A stretch of DNA of 45,909 nucleotides from Bacteroides sp. Lineage in GTDB: Bacteria > Bacteroidota > Bacteroidia > Bacteroidales > Bacteroidaceae. This document shows, in pieces, positions 24,698 through 33,007 of this stretch. The stretch is from NCBI GenBank assembly GCA_019414665.1, contig DXLO01000021.1:1-45909 (forward strand). Reading direction: 5' to 3'. The notes under the pieces were generated by a model. That model ran no database searches and was not told the origin of the DNA. It was given only the letters and a program-made list of their open reading frames with translations. Every line of letters begins with the position of its first letter. Positions within the stretch are counted from its first letter, which is position 1. The translations under genes and the position numbers were made by a program.

Positions 24698-25234
24698 ATG
24701 GAATACACCAGCCATTATAATTCTCCACTCGGACAGATCACTTTAGCCAGTAACGGAACATGCCTCACCGGTTTATGGTTCGAAGGACAAAAGTTTTTTG
24801 CACGTACGCTGGCCAATTGTACTCAAGAAAAAGATCTTCCCGTTTTTCACCAAACATCCGAATGGCTAGATTGCTATTTCAGTGGAAAGAAACCTGACTT
24901 TACACCTGCTCTCCAGCTGAATGACACACCCTTCCGAATTGCTATATGGAAAATCCTGCAACAGATACCTTATGGAGAAGCAGTTACTTATAAAGATATT
25001 GCTCAAGAAATAGCACGACAGAAAGGTATTTCAAGCATGTCGGCACAAGCTATAGGAGGAGCAGTAGGACACAACCCTATCAGTATTATCATTCCTTGCC
25101 ACCGTGTAATAGGAAGTAACGGTAACCTGACGGGATATGCAGGAGGACTTGACCGGAAAATAAACTTACTAGCTCTTGAGGGTGCTGACATTGCAAAATA
25201 CCTCATATCCACAAACTGGTTTCATACACGTTAA
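24698..25234 (+). CDS. ogt: Methylated-DNA--protein-cysteine methyltransferase
   Basis: The protein has 178 residues from MEYTSHYNSPLG. It repairs O6-alkylguanine by irreversible transfer of the alkyl group to its own cysteine. The active site IIPCHRVIGSNGNLTGYAGG is intact, and the helix-turn-helix region IPYGEAVTYKDIAQEIA binds DNA. The earlier ATG at 24659 lies inside the asd terminator and would add an unrelated hydrophobic leader, so it is not used. The stop codon is followed after 1 nt by a 22-bp repeat array. Confidence 0.93.
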   Translation: MEYTSHYNSPLGQITLASNGTCLTGLWFEGQKFFARTLANCTQEKDLPVFHQTSEWLDCYFSGKKPDFTPALQLNDTPFRIAIWKILQQIPYGEAVTYKDIAQEIARQKGISSMSAQAIGGAVGHNPISIIIPCHRVIGSNGNLTGYAGGLDRKINLLALEGADIAKYLISTNWFHTR

Positions 25235-25235
25235 A

Positions 25236-25344
25236 AAAACATGCTGATGTTTCTTCTAAAACATGCTCATGTTTTCCCAAAAAGATGCTGATGTTTTACA
25301 GAACTTTTGCCCATATTTTTCAAAAACATGCTGATGTTTTCAGT
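25236..25344. repeat. Tandem array of five 22-bp palindromic units
   Basis: Core AAAACATGCTGATGTTTT (7-bp arms AAAACAT/ATGTTTT around GCTG). Units start at 25236, 25258, 25280, 25302 (degenerate, 21 nt) and 25323. Palindrome centres fall at 25244.5, 25266.5, 25288.5, 25310.5 and 25331.5, a period of 22, 22, 22 and 21 nt. One unit has GCTC in place of GCTG and one has AAAAGAT in the left arm. There are no spacers of unique sequence, so it is not a CRISPR. It lies directly after the ogt stop. Confidence 0.8.
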
Positions 25345-25364
25345 ACACCATACCCCTAAAAAGA

Positions 25365-25402
25365 GAACACCATCTTCTGCACATGCAAAAGATGGTGTTT
25401 TC
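25365..25402. terminator. Bidirectional terminator between ogt and mrp
   Basis: AACACCATCTT..TGCA (25366-25381) pairs with TGCaaAAGATGGTGTT (25384-25399, small internal mismatch). T-rich runs lie on both outer sides (GTTTTCC on plus; TCTCTTTTT on minus). Confidence 0.7.
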
Positions 25403-25429
25403 CTTTCAATATCTGTTATAAAGATATTC

Positions 25430-26530
25430 TTATTTATGCGTTTTTACAATCTGAGTCGGAGCTAGTTCGGCATTACGCTTTTCAGTCTGTGCTACAACGT
25501 TACGTGCCAGTTCAAGGAAAGCTTGTCCGGTCACAGAGTTTTCATCCAGCGCAACCGGTGTACCTTTATCTCCGTTTTCACAGATACTCTGTACGATAGG
25601 AATCTGTCCCAGCAACGGAACATTCAGTTCTTCGGCCAGTTTCTTTGTTCCTTCTTTTCCGAAAATATAATATTTGTTTTCAGGCAGCTCTGCTGGAGTA
25701 AACCACGACATATTCTCTACCAGTCCGAGAATAGGTACGTTTACCTTATCGTTCATGTACATATTGATACCTTTGCGTGCATCGGCAAGAGCAACCTGCT
25801 GAGGAGTGCTGACGATAACAGCTCCTGTAATAGCCAACGTCTGAAGCAAAGTCAGATGAATATCGCTTGTTCCCGGAGGAGTATCGAGAATAAAATAATC
25901 CAAATCTCCCCATTTGGCATCACCGACCAGCTGTTTCAAGGCATTGCTAGCCATACCTCCACGCCATAAAGTAGCCTGATCCGGATCGACAAAGAAGCCG
26001 ATAGAAAGCAGTTCGATACCATACTTTTCAATCGGAACAATCAAATCACGACCATCTACCATTTCAGCATAAGGACGAGCATCTTCTACCTGGAACATTT
26101 TAGGTACAGAAGGTCCGAAGATATCCGCATCGAGCAAACCTACTTTATAACCCAGTTTCGAAAGTGCTACTGCCAGATTGGCCGCTACGGTAGACTTTCC
26201 TACTCCACCCTTACCGGAAGAAACGGCAATCACGTTCTTTACCTGCGGAAGCATCTTTCCCGGTTCCGGACGGGCAGCCTGACGACTTTCTGTAGCAATC
26301 GTTACTTCTACATCCTTTGATATATAGGTGTGAATAGCAGTTTCGGCAGATTTAACTACCGATTTCATAAACGGATCGGTCGGTTTCTCGAATATCAATG
26401 AGAAGCTCACCTTCATCCCGTCAATACGAATATTATCGGCCACCATTTCGGCTTCTACAATATTCTTTCCATTTCCCGGATAACGCACCGTTGCCAGCGC
26501 ATCAAGAATAAGTTTTGGATAAAGTGTCAT
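25430..26530 (-). CDS. mrp: Mrp/ApbC-family iron-sulfur cluster carrier ATPase, without CxxC
   Basis: The protein has 366 residues. An N-terminal MIP18/DUF59-like domain (about 1-80) precedes a P-loop ATPase with the deviant Walker A SSGKGGVGKSTVAANLA, LLDADIFGPSVPKMF and LDTPPGTSDIHLTLLQ. Family members carry Fe-S clusters on a dimer-bridging CxxC. Here the expected place reads ENMSWFTPAELPENKYYIFG with no cysteine, and the whole protein has only one Cys (QSICENGD). It follows trmB by 20 nt. The assignment to the family is firm; cluster carriage by this protein is uncertain. Confidence 0.92.
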   Translation of the reverse strand: MTLYPKLILDALATVRYPGNGKNIVEAEMVADNIRIDGMKVSFSLIFEKPTDPFMKSVVKSAETAIHTYISKDVEVTIATESRQAARPEPGKMLPQVKNVIAVSSGKGGVGKSTVAANLAVALSKLGYKVGLLDADIFGPSVPKMFQVEDARPYAEMVDGRDLIVPIEKYGIELLSIGFFVDPDQATLWRGGMASNALKQLVGDAKWGDLDYFILDTPPGTSDIHLTLLQTLAITGAVIVSTPQQVALADARKGINMYMNDKVNVPILGLVENMSWFTPAELPENKYYIFGKEGTKKLAEELNVPLLGQIPIVQSICENGDKGTPVALDENSVTGQAFLELARNVVAQTEKRNAELAPTQIVKTHK

Positions 26531-26550
26531 AATATCTCAAATTATTATTA

Positions 26551-27309
26551 TTATTTACTTGTTTTCAGCCCGCTGCGTTTGCTGCGGTTGTAACTGCGAT
26601 AATCATCCAGTTCAATTTCTACATCCGGTTCCTGCAACTCTCCTTCCTGAGGCAGACGGAACTTGATGTACTTTATATTTAAGCCACGATCCAGCCATTG
26701 CTGTTCGTAATAGGTACGGATACTCAGAATATCATCATCCATACCCGAATGGTACAGGTCATCGGTCATAAACTCTACCGGCAGATTATTGGCTTCTATC
26801 ATGTATTTGGTGTAAGTGTACATGAAATTACTGTCGGTCTTGAGATGTACCAGTCCGTCGGGCACAAGAAACTTACGGTAACGGTTCATGAAATAGGTAG
26901 AAGTAAGTCGCTTGGTAGCCTTCTTCATCTGCGGATCAGAGAAAGTCAGCCAGATTTCACTCACTTCTCCCGGAGCAAAGAAGCGGTCGATAATTTCGAT
27001 ATTGGTACGCAGAAAAGCAGCGTTTTTCAATCCTTCATTCAAGGCTTCGGTAGCTCCTGTCCACATACGTGCACCTTTTATATCTACTCCGATAAAGTTT
27101 TTGTCGGCATAACGTCGTGCCAGTCCCACGGTATATTCACCGCGACCGCACCCCAATTCCAATACAATCGGATTATCGTCCTTAAAGAAATCCTTGTTCC
27201 ATTTTCCTTTCATCTCGAACGGAACATCATCTACCACCGAATATGGATATTCGAACACATGCGGATACTCCGCCATATCTGCAAACTTTGCCAGCTTTCC
27301 TTTTCCCAT
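26551..27309 (-). CDS. trmB: tRNA (guanine-N7-)-methyltransferase
   Basis: The protein has 252 residues. It makes m7G46 in tRNA using S-adenosylmethionine. The SAM site is VLELGCGRGEYTVGLARR, followed by NFIGVDIKGARMW and the catalytic-region EIWLTFSDPQMKKATKRL with RYRKFLVPDG. The C-terminus is extended and basic (YRSYNRSKRSGLKTSK). It has its own promoter and is probably co-transcribed with mrp. Confidence 0.94.
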   Translation of the reverse strand: MGKGKLAKFADMAEYPHVFEYPYSVVDDVPFEMKGKWNKDFFKDDNPIVLELGCGRGEYTVGLARRYADKNFIGVDIKGARMWTGATEALNEGLKNAAFLRTNIEIIDRFFAPGEVSEIWLTFSDPQMKKATKRLTSTYFMNRYRKFLVPDGLVHLKTDSNFMYTYTKYMIEANNLPVEFMTDDLYHSGMDDDILSIRTYYEQQWLDRGLNIKYIKFRLPQEGELQEPDVEIELDDYRSYNRSKRSGLKTSK

Positions 27310-27338
27310 TTTTTACTGAGTTCTTCTTGTTTTGGGCA

Positions 27339-27370
27339 CAAAGTTACGTTTTTTCACCGGAACGGACAAA
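27339..27370 (-). promoter_or_regulatory. Promoter of trmB-mrp
   Basis: On the minus strand, TTTG (27367-27370), a 20-nt spacer and TAACTTTG (27339-27346) fit the Bacteroidetes consensus, about 30 nt before the trmB ATG. Confidence 0.7.
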
Positions 27371-27392
27371 AAAGATTTACTACAGAAACACC

Positions 27393-27430
27393 ACGGGCAG
27401 ACAGAGATTTCAACCTCTCTGCCTGCCCGT
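27393..27430 (-). terminator. Hairpin after the DUF975 gene, probable terminator
   Basis: ACGGGCAGACAGAGA (27393-27407) pairs with TCTCTGCCTGCCCGT (27416-27430), 15 bp with one mismatch. The T run on the minus strand is poor, so termination is likely but not certain. It separates DUF975 from the trmB promoter. Confidence 0.55.
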
Positions 27431-27459
27431 TATATATACAATGATTACAACTATCCGTA

Positions 27460-28071
27460 TTATACTTCTTCGCTGGCGTTTCTACTGCTCAATTCTGCTT
27501 TCAGATCTTCATAAAAAGCTGCACGTGCAGTAGACATATAAGGCTGCAAAAACAGTAATCCGATACCCAAAGTCAATACAGATAAAATCATCCAGCCGAT
27601 AAAACTCAAATCAAGCAAGAATAACTTCATCTTATAACCGTTCATCATGCTCATACTTTTTTCGATAGCAGCATTGTATTTCAATTCCGGTTCATCTTTT
27701 AATATATAATAAGTCATAGCATAAGAATACGATTTGATAATACCCGGAACAATCAGCAGACAAGTCCATAACACCGTATAAATAGCAATTAAAATACCCG
27801 TACCCCAAATTCTTCCGAAATCCTTGAATCCATCAAACAGTTTTCCAATCTCAAGCGGTTTTCCTTCGCGGAACAAGTCGAGGAACAATATGGCAAATCC
27901 ATACACAAGCGGATACGTTATTATAAGTGAAACAACAGTTCCCACCTTAGGAATAGAACTAACACCTCCTGCTATCAGTAAATATAGCAACGTAACAAGT
28001 GCAGCTATCGTCCAGTTACCCGACAGTGTAGTACGTGAAGCTGCGCGCAATTCAGAATTAAGTTTTAACAT
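27460..28071 (-). CDS. DUF975-family membrane protein
   Basis: The protein has 203 residues with about five hydrophobic segments. The N-terminus LKLNSELRAASRTTLSGNWTIA and the C-terminal QPYMSTARAAFYEDLKAEL match the DUF975 family pattern (inner-membrane proteins of unknown function). It starts 30 nt after ilvE on the same strand, and I see no clear promoter of its own, so read-through from ilvE is likely. Nothing links it to amino acid metabolism beyond position. Confidence 0.85.
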   Translation of the reverse strand: MLKLNSELRAASRTTLSGNWTIAALVTLLYLLIAGGVSSIPKVGTVVSLIITYPLVYGFAILFLDLFREGKPLEIGKLFDGFKDFGRIWGTGILIAIYTVLWTCLLIVPGIIKSYSYAMTYYILKDEPELKYNAAIEKSMSMMNGYKMKLFLLDLSFIGWMILSVLTLGIGLLFLQPYMSTARAAFYEDLKAELSSRNASEEV

Positions 28072-28101
28072 AGTATTAGATTTTAAAGGTTAATAATTCA
28101 T

Positions 28102-29121
28102 TTACTCTACAATCATTACCCATCCGTATGAATCTGCTTCATCACCATACTGGATAGCACGCAGTTTGTTGTAAAGCTTTTCACTGATAGCACCCGGCTT
28201 ACCGTCTTTTGCGATGACATACGATTTATGGTTTTCCAAATCGTCGATACGTTCAATCGGACTGATAACGGCTGCTGTTCCACATGCACCTGCTTCTTCG
28301 AATGTAGCAAGTTCTTCTTCCGGAATAGGACGGCGTTCTACCTTCATACCCATATCTTCTGCAAGCTGCATCAAGCTGCGGTTTGTAATAGAAGGAAGGA
28401 TAGAAGAAGACAACGGTGTAACATATGTGTTATCTTTGATACCGAAGAAATTGGCAGCTCCACACTCATCAATATATTTCTTTTCCTTGGCATCCAGATA
28501 AAATTCACTGGCATAACCTGCATCGTGAGCCATCTTATTGGCACGAAGACTGGCAGCATAGTTACCACCGACCTTGAATGTACCGGTTCCCAGCGGAGCA
28601 GCACGGTCGAACTCACGAATAATAACATAAGGATTGGTTGCAAAACCACCTTTGAAATAAGGACCTACCGGAGTAACGAAAATGACAAAAAGATATTCGC
28701 TTGCCGGATGAACACCTACCTGTGCACCCGTACCGATCAGCAACGGACGAATATAAAGAGATGCACCGCTTTCATAAGGAGGAATGAAACGCTCGTTTGC
28801 CTTTACAACCATACGTACAGCTTCACAGAACTTTTCAGTCGACAGTTCCGGCATCAGAATACCTCTACAAGTACTTTGCAGACGTTCTGCATTAGCCTGC
28901 GGACGGAATACACGGATTTTTCCATCTTTTCCACGATAAGCCTTCAATCCTTCGAAAGCTTCCTGTCCGTAATGCAGACAAGTAGCAGCCATATGAATAT
29001 TCAATGTTTCTTCCGAACAAAGTTCCAGTTCACCCCATTTTCCGTCGCGATAGTAGCAACGTACATTGTAATCTGTCTTCATATAGCCGAAAGACAGTTT
29101 AGACCAATCTATTTCTTTCAT
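28102..29121 (-). CDS. ilvE: Branched-chain-amino-acid aminotransferase
   Basis: The protein has 339 residues, the longer fold-type IV form (BCAT group). It interconverts valine, leucine and isoleucine with their keto acids using PLP and glutamate. Features are YGQEAFEGLKAYRG near the N-terminus, SLYIRPLLIGTGAQVGVHPA, the PLP lysine in GTGTFKVGGNYAAS, and the phosphate-binding EEAGACGTAAVISPI. It is transcribed from its own promoter and probably reads into the DUF975 gene. Confidence 0.95.
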   Translation of the reverse strand: MKEIDWSKLSFGYMKTDYNVRCYYRDGKWGELELCSEETLNIHMAATCLHYGQEAFEGLKAYRGKDGKIRVFRPQANAERLQSTCRGILMPELSTEKFCEAVRMVVKANERFIPPYESGASLYIRPLLIGTGAQVGVHPASEYLFVIFVTPVGPYFKGGFATNPYVIIREFDRAAPLGTGTFKVGGNYAASLRANKMAHDAGYASEFYLDAKEKKYIDECGAANFFGIKDNTYVTPLSSSILPSITNRSLMQLAEDMGMKVERRPIPEEELATFEEAGACGTAAVISPIERIDDLENHKSYVIAKDGKPGAISEKLYNKLRAIQYGDEADSYGWVMIVE

Positions 29122-29167
29122 TGTTAATATAATGTTTATGTTTTACATTCCGTTACAAGTATTTAAG

Positions 29168-29199
29168 CAAAAGTAAAGTTTATATTTGCAAAATCCAAC
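29168..29199 (-). promoter_or_regulatory. Promoter of ilvE
   Basis: On the minus strand, GTTG (29196-29199), a 20-nt spacer and TACTTTTG (29168-29175) fit the consensus. It overlaps the stop end of xseB. The leader is about 40 nt, too short for an attenuator. Confidence 0.7.
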
Positions 29200-29418
29200 T
29201 TAATCACAGCTTTTTTCCACTTTATCACCCTCATCGAGCATCTTTTTGATTTCAGCATCTGCTTTATACAGTTTATCCCGACAATACTTTATCAGTTTTT
29301 GAGCTTCTTTCAGATTATCGCCCAGCTCGTCTATATCGAGTTCGTTGCCTTCTATTCGTGCCACGATAGCTTCCAGGCGTTTCATTGCTTCGGTATAAGT
29401 TTCTTTTTTTGTTGCCAT
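29200..29418 (-). CDS. xseB: Exodeoxyribonuclease VII small subunit
   Basis: The protein has 72 residues. It has the XseB pattern YTEAMKRLEAIVARIEGNELDIDELGDNLKEAQKLIKYC, a helical hairpin that binds the extended arm of XseA. It starts 2 nt after the xseA stop, giving matched production of the two subunits. Confidence 0.92.
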   Translation of the reverse strand: MATKKETYTEAMKRLEAIVARIEGNELDIDELGDNLKEAQKLIKYCRDKLYKADAEIKKMLDEGDKVEKSCD

Positions 29419-29420
29419 AA

Positions 29421-30719
29421 TTATATCACTTTACTCTTAAATTCTCCTTTCGCTACTTTAGTAACAACTTCATCACCGGGAAGAAGTTGTGTTGCATCCG
29501 TTACCGCTCTCCCATTTTTTAAGGTAATACTGTACCCTTTCTTTAACAACAGTTCCGGAGAAGAGACCTTGACTTGTTGTTCGATCAGTGCCAGACGATG
29601 CTTTTCCCGTTGTAGAATCACCTCCAAAGCCGTAGCTATACGACGGTCAATCTGCAACCGGTGTTCTTCTTTCAGGAAACGTGTCTGCCATCCCATCTGT
29701 ATCTGCTTGGTCAGTCTTTCCTGACGGAAATGTTCATGCTGGAGGCGCATCTGTACCCGTACAGGAATGCGAGATACCCAATGCTCAAACTGTTCCTTTT
29801 TACGAGTAAACAAAACCGGCAGTTCCTGATAAATAAATTGTGTATAGCGTTCAAGGCGTTCTGCTGTCTGCCTCAAATGATTTATCAGAAACTCGGCAGC
29901 AGCAGTCGGAGTTTTAACTCGTGTATGCGATACCATATCGAGTACCGTATCATCACGTTCATGACCAATGCCGGTTATGACAGGTAATGGAAACTGTGCA
30001 CAGTGTGTAGCAAGCTCATACGTATCGAATCCGGACAAATCGGATGTAGCCCCTCCTCCACGGATAATGACAACGACGTCCCAACGGTCGCATTCTGCAT
30101 TGATCCGTTCCAGAGCAGAAATAATAGAACTTTCTACAGCTTCTCCCTGCATGACTGCCGGAAACAATCGAGAATGGAAAGCAAAGCCAAAGGCGTTGTT
30201 CTCCAATTGATTACAAAAATCACCATAACCGGCTGCTGTAGCCGAAGATATAACCGCGATACGCTGTGTAAGTTCCGGCAATTCCAGTTCCTTATTCAGT
30301 GTCAGGACACCCTCTTCATCCAGACGTTTCAGAATTTCTTTCCGGCGAAGTGCCATATCACCCAGCGTGTAAGTAGGATCTATATCTGTTACAGTCAACG
30401 AATATCCATAAAGTTCATGAAAATCGACACTGACCTTCACCAATACCTTAATACCCGAAACGAATGCCTGACCGGTTTCCCGTTCGAAATAAGCTTTCAG
30501 CTGATAATATACATTACTCCAGATAATCCCCCTTGCCTTTGCAATCAGGGCATTGCTTTTTGCATCCTTCTGCACAAACTCCAGATAACAATGGCCGGAA
30601 TAATTTGCCCGCACATCGCTAAGCTCCGCCTGTACCCAATAAGTATCAGGAAGACAAGTACGAATACTTTTGCGTACCAGTGAGTTCAGTTCTTGCAAAG
30701 ATAAAGATGAATGTTCCAT
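29421..30719 (-). CDS. xseA: Exodeoxyribonuclease VII large subunit
   Basis: The protein has 432 residues from the ATG at 30719 (a GTG 12 nt upstream is less likely). The N-terminal OB domain (VQAELSDVRANYSGHCYLEFVQKD) is followed by the catalytic core: PELTQRIAVISSATAAGYGDF, DVVVIIRGGGATSDLSGFD, ITGIGHERDDTVLDMVSHTRVKTPTAAA, and then a long helical region. With XseB it degrades single-stranded DNA. The -7 box TATCTTTG lies at 30743-30750 on the minus strand. Confidence 0.95.
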   Translation of the reverse strand: MEHSSLSLQELNSLVRKSIRTCLPDTYWVQAELSDVRANYSGHCYLEFVQKDAKSNALIAKARGIIWSNVYYQLKAYFERETGQAFVSGIKVLVKVSVDFHELYGYSLTVTDIDPTYTLGDMALRRKEILKRLDEEGVLTLNKELELPELTQRIAVISSATAAGYGDFCNQLENNAFGFAFHSRLFPAVMQGEAVESSIISALERINAECDRWDVVVIIRGGGATSDLSGFDTYELATHCAQFPLPVITGIGHERDDTVLDMVSHTRVKTPTAAAEFLINHLRQTAERLERYTQFIYQELPVLFTRKKEQFEHWVSRIPVRVQMRLQHEHFRQERLTKQIQMGWQTRFLKEEHRLQIDRRIATALEVILQREKHRLALIEQQVKVSSPELLLKKGYSITLKNGRAVTDATQLLPGDEVVTKVAKGEFKSKVI

Positions 30720-30742
30720 AAAATCTGACACTTTCGATGATG

Positions 30743-30750
30743 CAAAGATA
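30743..30750 (-). promoter_or_regulatory. -7 box of xseA-xseB
   Basis: TATCTTTG on the minus strand, 23 nt upstream of the ATG at 30719. No -33 TTG at the usual distance. A weaker match for the divergent MATE gene, TACCTTTA, lies at 30782-30789. Confidence 0.45.
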
Positions 30751-30817
30751 AAGAAAGTTTTTCCTTGTATGGAATTTTAAGTACCTTTACCGCGAATTTA
30801 ATCGTAAAAAGAGTTTT

Positions 30818-32179
30818 ATGACACAAAAAGGAACAGCAACCGAACTGGGAAACCAACCCATCGGCAAACTATTGACGCAGTATGCCATTCCGGCCATTAT
30901 CGCGATGACAGCATCTTCACTTTATAACATGGTAGACAGTATTTTTATCGGACATGGAGTAGGTGCCATGGCTATTTCGGGTCTTGCCATTACTTTCCCT
31001 CTGATGAACCTGGCTGCTGCTTTCGGTTCACTGGTAGGTGTAGGAGCCTCTACCCTTGTTTCTGTTAAGTTAGGACAAAAAGATTATTCCACAGCCCAAC
31101 AGATTTTAGGGAATGTAGTATCCCTAAACCTGATTATCGGTATCTTGTTTACGATACTGACACTTGCTTTTCTTGATCCTATCCTGTACTTTTTCGGAGC
31201 CAGTGAAGTTACTCTACCCTATGCACGCGACTATATGGTCACCATTCTTCTCGGAAACGTAGTTACTCATATGTATCTGGGACTAAACTCCGTACTGCGT
31301 TCTGCCGGCCATCCGCAAAAGGCAATGGCAGCAACCATACTGACCGTCGTCATCAATACCCTATTAGACCCTTTGTTCATTTACGGATTCGGTATGGGAA
31401 TACGTGGAGCAGCTATAGCAACCATTCTGGCACAGATTATATCTTTATGCTGGCTAATTAAAATATTTTGCAATAAAAACGAACTTTTACATTTCCGCCG
31501 CGGTATTTACCGATTGAAAGGCGTGTTGGTAGAAAATATTATCGGAATCGGTCTTGCTCCTTTCTTCATGAACGTAGCCTCTTGTATGATAGTGATTCTG
31601 ATCAACAAAGGGCTGAAACTGTACGACGGCGACCTTGCCATAGGAGCCTTCGGTATAGTAAACCGAATTGTATTTCTTTTCGTAATGATTGTCATGGGGT
31701 TAAACCAAGGTATGCAACCTATTGCCGGATACAATTTCGGGGCACGTCAATTTCATCGGGTAAACCATGTAATGAAACTGACCGTAATAGCTGCTACAAT
31801 CGTCACATCTACCGGCTTTCTTGTTGGTGAACTTATACCGGAACTTGCTGTATCGGCTTTTACAACCGACAGCAAGTTGATCGAACTGTCCGCACGGGGA
31901 CTCCGAATAACTGTCATGTTCTTCCCGATTATCGGATTCCAGATGGTAACATCTAACTTTTTCCAGAGTATCGGAATGGCAAAAAAGGCCATTATCCTTT
32001 CATTAAGCCGTCAGGTACTGATTCTTATCCCATGCCTGCTGATACTTCCTTTATTCTGGGGAGCAGACGGAATCTGGTTCAGCATGCCGATATCCGATGT
32101 CCTAGCCAGCCTGATTGCAGGATTTATGCTATACAACCAGTTTAAACAATTCAAGCAAAAGGCAGCAGAAATAAATTAA
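30818..32179 (+). CDS. MATE-family efflux transporter
   Basis: The protein has 453 residues with about 12 hydrophobic segments in two homologous halves, the MATE/NorM layout: ELGNQPIGKLLTQYAIPAIIAMTASSLYNMVDSIFIG at the start, and GMNQG-like GLNQGMQPIAGYNFGA at the beginning of the second half. It should export cationic or hydrophobic compounds against Na+ or H+; the substrate cannot be told. It is divergent from xseA and followed after 51 nt by the cytidylate-kinase-like gene, which has a possible own -7 box. Confidence 0.93.
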   Translation: MTQKGTATELGNQPIGKLLTQYAIPAIIAMTASSLYNMVDSIFIGHGVGAMAISGLAITFPLMNLAAAFGSLVGVGASTLVSVKLGQKDYSTAQQILGNVVSLNLIIGILFTILTLAFLDPILYFFGASEVTLPYARDYMVTILLGNVVTHMYLGLNSVLRSAGHPQKAMAATILTVVINTLLDPLFIYGFGMGIRGAAIATILAQIISLCWLIKIFCNKNELLHFRRGIYRLKGVLVENIIGIGLAPFFMNVASCMIVILINKGLKLYDGDLAIGAFGIVNRIVFLFVMIVMGLNQGMQPIAGYNFGARQFHRVNHVMKLTVIAATIVTSTGFLVGELIPELAVSAFTTDSKLIELSARGLRITVMFFPIIGFQMVTSNFFQSIGMAKKAIILSLSRQVLILIPCLLILPLFWGADGIWFSMPISDVLASLIAGFMLYNQFKQFKQKAAEIN

Positions 32180-32196
32180 AAGCAAAAATTTTTATT

Positions 32197-32204
32197 TATA
32201 TTTG
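32197..32204 (+). promoter_or_regulatory. -7 box of the cytidylate-kinase-like gene
   Basis: TATATTTG lies 26 nt before the ATG and matches TAnnTTTG. No TTG is at the ideal distance. Confidence 0.45.
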
Positions 32205-32230
32205 CCTTACAAACCAAACCTCATTCAATT

Positions 32231-32863
32231 ATGAACAATCACTATATAATTAACCTCGGACGTCAGCTGGGCAGCGGCGGAAAGGAAATTGGTGAAAAAC
32301 TGGCTAAAGACTTAGGTATAGCTTTCTACGATAAAGAACTGATCAATCTGGCTTCTAAAGAAAGCGGACTATGTAAAGAGTTCTTTGAGAAAGCAGACGA
32401 GAAAGCTTCGCAAAGCATCTTGGGAGGATTGTTCGGAACACGTTTTCCTTTTATAACAGAAGGAGCTTATCCATATAACTCTTATTTAAGCAACGATTCG
32501 TTGTTCAAGATACAAAGTGATGTGATACGTCATCTGGCAGAACAAAAGTCGTGTCTGTTTGTAGGACGCTGTGCAGATTATATTTTACGCGATTTCCCGC
32601 GTTGTGCCAACATTTTCGTATCGGCTTCTCCCGAAGCGCGCATTGAAAGACTGATGAAACTGCATAACATCAGTGCAGAAAAAGCAGAAGAACTGATGGA
32701 GAAAGCAGACAAAAAACGTTCTTCATATTACAACTACTACAGCTATAAGACATGGGGAGCAGCTGCAACCTATCACCTTTGCATCGATTCTTCGGTTTTA
32801 GGCATTGACGGAACTGTTGAATTCATCAAACAATTCGTAAAGCTGAAATTACAGCTTCCTTAA
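32231..32863 (+). CDS. Cytidylate kinase-like family protein
   Basis: The protein has 210 residues of the PF13189 (Cytidylate_kin2) type. It has the P-loop variant NLGRQLGSGGKEIGEKLAKDL, FYDKELINLA, SCLFVGRCADYILRD and ERLMKLHNISAEKAEELMEKADKKRSSYYNYYS. These proteins resemble CMP kinases but their real substrates are mostly unknown. The genuine Cmk is at 15113, so this paralogue is unlikely to be the main CMP kinase. Confidence 0.87.
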   Translation: MNNHYIINLGRQLGSGGKEIGEKLAKDLGIAFYDKELINLASKESGLCKEFFEKADEKASQSILGGLFGTRFPFITEGAYPYNSYLSNDSLFKIQSDVIRHLAEQKSCLFVGRCADYILRDFPRCANIFVSASPEARIERLMKLHNISAEKAEELMEKADKKRSSYYNYYSYKTWGAAATYHLCIDSSVLGIDGTVEFIKQFVKLKLQLP

Positions 32864-32891
32864 ATTCTTAGAAAGTTATTTCACAGTCAAA

Positions 32892-32980
32892 AGAGAATAT
32901 GTCTAAACCATATATTCTCTTATATAATAAAAGAACCATATCATTACTCACCCAATTAGAATCTGATATGGTTCTTTTTT
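32892..32980. terminator. Bidirectional terminator after the kinase-like gene and ppk1
   Basis: A small hairpin (AGAGAATATG...ATATTCTCT, 32892-32920) is followed by a strong one: AAAAGAACCATATCA (32929-32943) pairing perfectly with TGATATGGTTCTTTT (32964-32978). A and T runs on both sides make it usable by both converging genes. Confidence 0.85.
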
Positions 32981-33007
32981 ATTTAGCTTATCGGTTGCTA
33001 CACTTTT

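Noticed and set aside
25236..25344. Possible CRISPR array
   Set aside because: Units are 22 bp end to end with no unique spacers, are themselves palindromic and AT-rich, and no cas gene is nearby.
28228..29127. 299-codon plus-strand frame opposite ilvE
   Set aside because: Covers ilvE almost exactly on the other strand, is Cys/His/Thr-rich with no recognisable domain; ilvE is unambiguous.
15113..32863. Two cytidylate kinases as a recent duplication
   Set aside because: The proteins at 15113 and 32231 belong to different families (Cmk versus PF13189) and share only a P-loop-type start, so this is not a recent duplicate pair.
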